DNA of 64,000 nucleotides. Source: Eutypella sp. D-1. Its lineage: Eukaryota; Ascomycota; Sordariomycetes; Xylariales; Diatrypaceae. Both the position numbers and the translations under genes were made by a program. Shown here in pieces: positions 61,872 to 64,000 of this stretch. Each line of letters starts with the position of its first letter. Positions within the stretch are counted from its first letter, which is position 1. The notes below the pieces were generated by a model, which was not told the origin of the DNA, did no database searches, and worked only from the letters and a program-made list of their open reading frames with translations. The DNA lies in NCBI GenBank assembly GCA_023313575.1, contig JAJTTP010000001.1, forward strand, positions 2,418,001 to 2,482,000, written 5' to 3'.

Positions 61872-64000
61872 TTTGAACGGCAAAAGAAAACTATACAATA
61901 CGCGGGATATACTTTTGGGGGTATGGGAGGGTTGTACGCCGTTGCCGGCCGCTTAACTTTCGTCTAGAACCACGATAAAGGGATATATATGTTCAGTATA
62001 CGGAAAGGAAAATCTGACGTAAATGAAAAAGGGAATAATGCCCTATTAACTATAGGTGACCGATTGATCAATCCGACTCGCCAAAAAGGAGAAGAGGGAA
62101 GAAAGCCGTTGTCGCAGCTTGACGGGCACCTGCTGAGGGTATATGTATCACGTAAAGCAGAAGAGTATGTCTTCTTCTACGTTGGTTCACGGCAGCAATG
62201 GGGTGGCAAGACGTAAGGGAATGGAAAAACGTGGTTTGGAGGCCATGGGTTTCATTACGTTGTGTGATTTGTTTCCTTCGGGTCTTGGGTGAGCCTCTCA
62301 GCAAAGTCGTCACCTGCATTGGAAGCACCCCAGATCAACCCAGGCAGGCACCTAACTAACAGGCATAACACCATGGCAACCATAGGATCATAGCACCAAC
62401 CATACATAGTCACCCATAGCATACCTTACTATGGCCACTGGCTAGCATTCTAAGAATAGCCCATTGTACGGCTCGCCTGTGGCCTTCAAGCGGCCCTTGG
62501 GGGCCTTGGGGGGCCACAACGAGTGGACTGCAGTGCTAACTAGCTTGTCAATGCACCAGCGGCGGGCGTCAAAAAGTCGAAAGCAAGAGGCTGGTTGGTT
62601 GTACGATGAGGAGTGCATATAAGCCACCAGGATTCGTGATTGGTTGCGCCGCCTCGAGGACAACCCCAGAAATAGTCGGCTTAAGCGCCGGGTGCTTCTG
62701 GACCGGGGTCTCTTTTAGACCTTACTGACCTTGGCTCAACGGCCGCCGCATTCCCCAATCCACACACACATGTGCAAAGGTTGCAGCCCATCCCACGAGT
62801 CCACACACACACGCACAGAGAGGGACACATACGCAGACTGCATGGGGTTGCGGAGCGTAGCACCAACAGAGGAGGCCACCCCACCTGCGGCCTGGCTTTT
62901 TTTTTCTGGCTCACCAACAAGCAGAAGAAGAAATAGAAACGGAAGCTGTGCTTTCCAGGGATGACATATCCATGCACCCACCAAATACCACGCCGTTGGT
63001 GGCTTGGGTTCTTCTCTCCCACTCTGCCACTGCGCACTCTTTTTCACAAGCAAAAAGCAGAGCTGCACAATGCAAATGCAAGGTTATCACTATCTGGGGA
63101 AAGAGGGGATCTGATCTGCCGCTAACCAGTCGCCTAACTTACTGTACGGGAAAACGTATGACAAAGGTTCGTGACTACTACGTGCAGTGGCTACCTACCT
63201 ACTCTTTGGCACCCGTACACAGCAGCCCCATCAAGCGCGCGGGTTGTGTACGACAGTGGCAGAAGCGCAATTCCATGTTCCCTTCCTTACCCTGGCGGTG
63301 TTTCCCGCGGTCTGCCGATACCGCCGTCGGCATCGTGGGTGAAGCTGACTGAGGAGACCTGAGTAGTGCATAACTGTTGAGTGACGATGGATGAGACTGA
63401 GCAACTTACGTACATAGTACTGACTGACTGGCTGGGGTTTGACCTCGTGGACCGAGACAGGAAAGTGGGTCGGATAGTCGCAGGGGTCAAAGGGCTATTC
63501 AAGGATCATATGTGGACGGGCCATGTCGGATAGACGGGCGGGACAGAGAAGGGGAAATCCTCATTGACCGGCCGCCATCCAGTAATACTATAACAGTATA
63601 GTGGTGGGGTTTCCGGACCGGGCTTCACATTCATTATCTTCTTATCGTTCCCACAGGGGGGCCCTGCTGGAGTATTCCTACCCCTCTCCCTTGTGTACAT
63701 TGTACTTTATTTCTTCCCCTCGTAGTATGAGGCGAAGGAAGGCGATTGGCCCTCGTGAACCCGACACTATATAAGCTTCCGGCCAGGATTGCATCGGAGA
63801 AACTAAAGCCTCCATGAGGAAAGCTGCCCAGGAGAGACGAGACTACGTAGTACACGCCAAGGGCCAATGGAGACGTCCGAAAAGGTGCTCGTGAGGGATT
63901 CCCACTTTCCTAAACGGTTAACTACATCGCGCGGTGTAGAAGAGCTTCTCCTTTCCTGTCTGTCTGTGTGTATCTATGTCCGTTGGCTTGTCTCTCTTTC
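61872..64000. other. Right-hand 2.1 kb without a supportable gene
   Basis: It lies upstream of the SAM-PH gene. It contains CA-type repeats (62760-62772, 62801-62814), a T-run at 62898-62906 and TGTCTGTCTGTGTGT near the end. Frames such as 62681-63037 and 62948-63352 overlap on opposite strands and lack signatures. A gene starting beyond the edge may have its promoter here. Confidence 0.5.

Noticed and set aside
62681..63352. Overlapping frames near the right end as a gene
   Set aside because: They lie on opposite strands, are full of CA-repeat-derived Thr/His/Cys, and show no domain or splice pattern.

Overview
The window is nuclear DNA of a filamentous ascomycete (Pezizomycotina, most likely a sordariomycete). 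The evidence is single-copy eukaryotic genes, each with its own spacing, interrupted by short introns (about 50-270 bp) with GTAAGT-type donors, CTAAC/CTGAC branch points and CAG/TAG acceptors. Coding regions are GC-rich and spacers are AT-richer, strewn with small TACCTAGGTA palindromes. I saw no operons, tRNA, rRNA, transposon or CRISPR array. Exon joins were worked out by eye from reading frame, splice signals and remembered family similarity; no database search was run.

Layout. 1-5.2 kb: the 3' part of a nucleolar FKBP prolyl isomerase gene, then a large NDR/COT1-type AGC kinase (three exons). 6.9-8.3 kb: an unrecognised acidic protein (minus strand). 11-17.6 kb: three mitochondrial genes in a row, namely a thiamine pyrophosphate carrier (TPC1), a MICOS MIC26/27-type subunit (minus) and the mitochondrial intermediate peptidase OCT1. 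18.6-19.4 kb: a WSC-domain, probably GPI-anchored wall protein whose frame is broken by one amber codon. 19.8-25.9 kb: the translesion polymerase REV1 (minus) and, divergently, a RED/IK spliceosomal protein. 26.6-28.2 kb: a nucleoside hydrolase. 28.9-31.8 kb: a small protein ending in a SUMO-interacting motif and an unrecognised multi-exon gene (both minus). 32.7-34.5 kb: the Mago-Y14 partner PYM (minus) and, divergently, the tiny five-exon QCR9 gene of respiratory complex III. 36.1-42.6 kb: the N-recognin UBR1. 43.6-45.5 kb: an SWD3/WDR5-type WD40 protein with an RS-rich N-terminus (minus). 47.1-48.7 kb: the inositol phosphosphingolipid phospholipase C ISC1. 49.5-51.9 kb: a protein joining a C2H2-like finger, a CENP-C-motif-like patch and a Mif2/CENP-C cupin. 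53.2-54.6 kb: cytosolic tyrosyl-tRNA synthetase. 55.4-56.0 kb: a small secreted four-cysteine protein. 56.7-57.7 kb: a mitoribosomal protein of the superoxide dismutase fold (mS42/mS43). 59.0-61.9 kb: a SAM-PH scaffold (minus). The last 2.1 kb holds no gene I can support.

Most genes are unrelated housekeeping genes, as is usual in fungi. The exception is a concentration of mitochondrial functions: carrier, cristae organisation, presequence processing, complex III and mitoribosome. The less ordinary items are the amber-interrupted WSC gene, the GC-AG intron and ATG-only first exon of QCR9, the insert-bearing NDR kinase, the RS-WD40 fusion, the finger-cupin CENP-C-like protein and the secreted four-cysteine protein.
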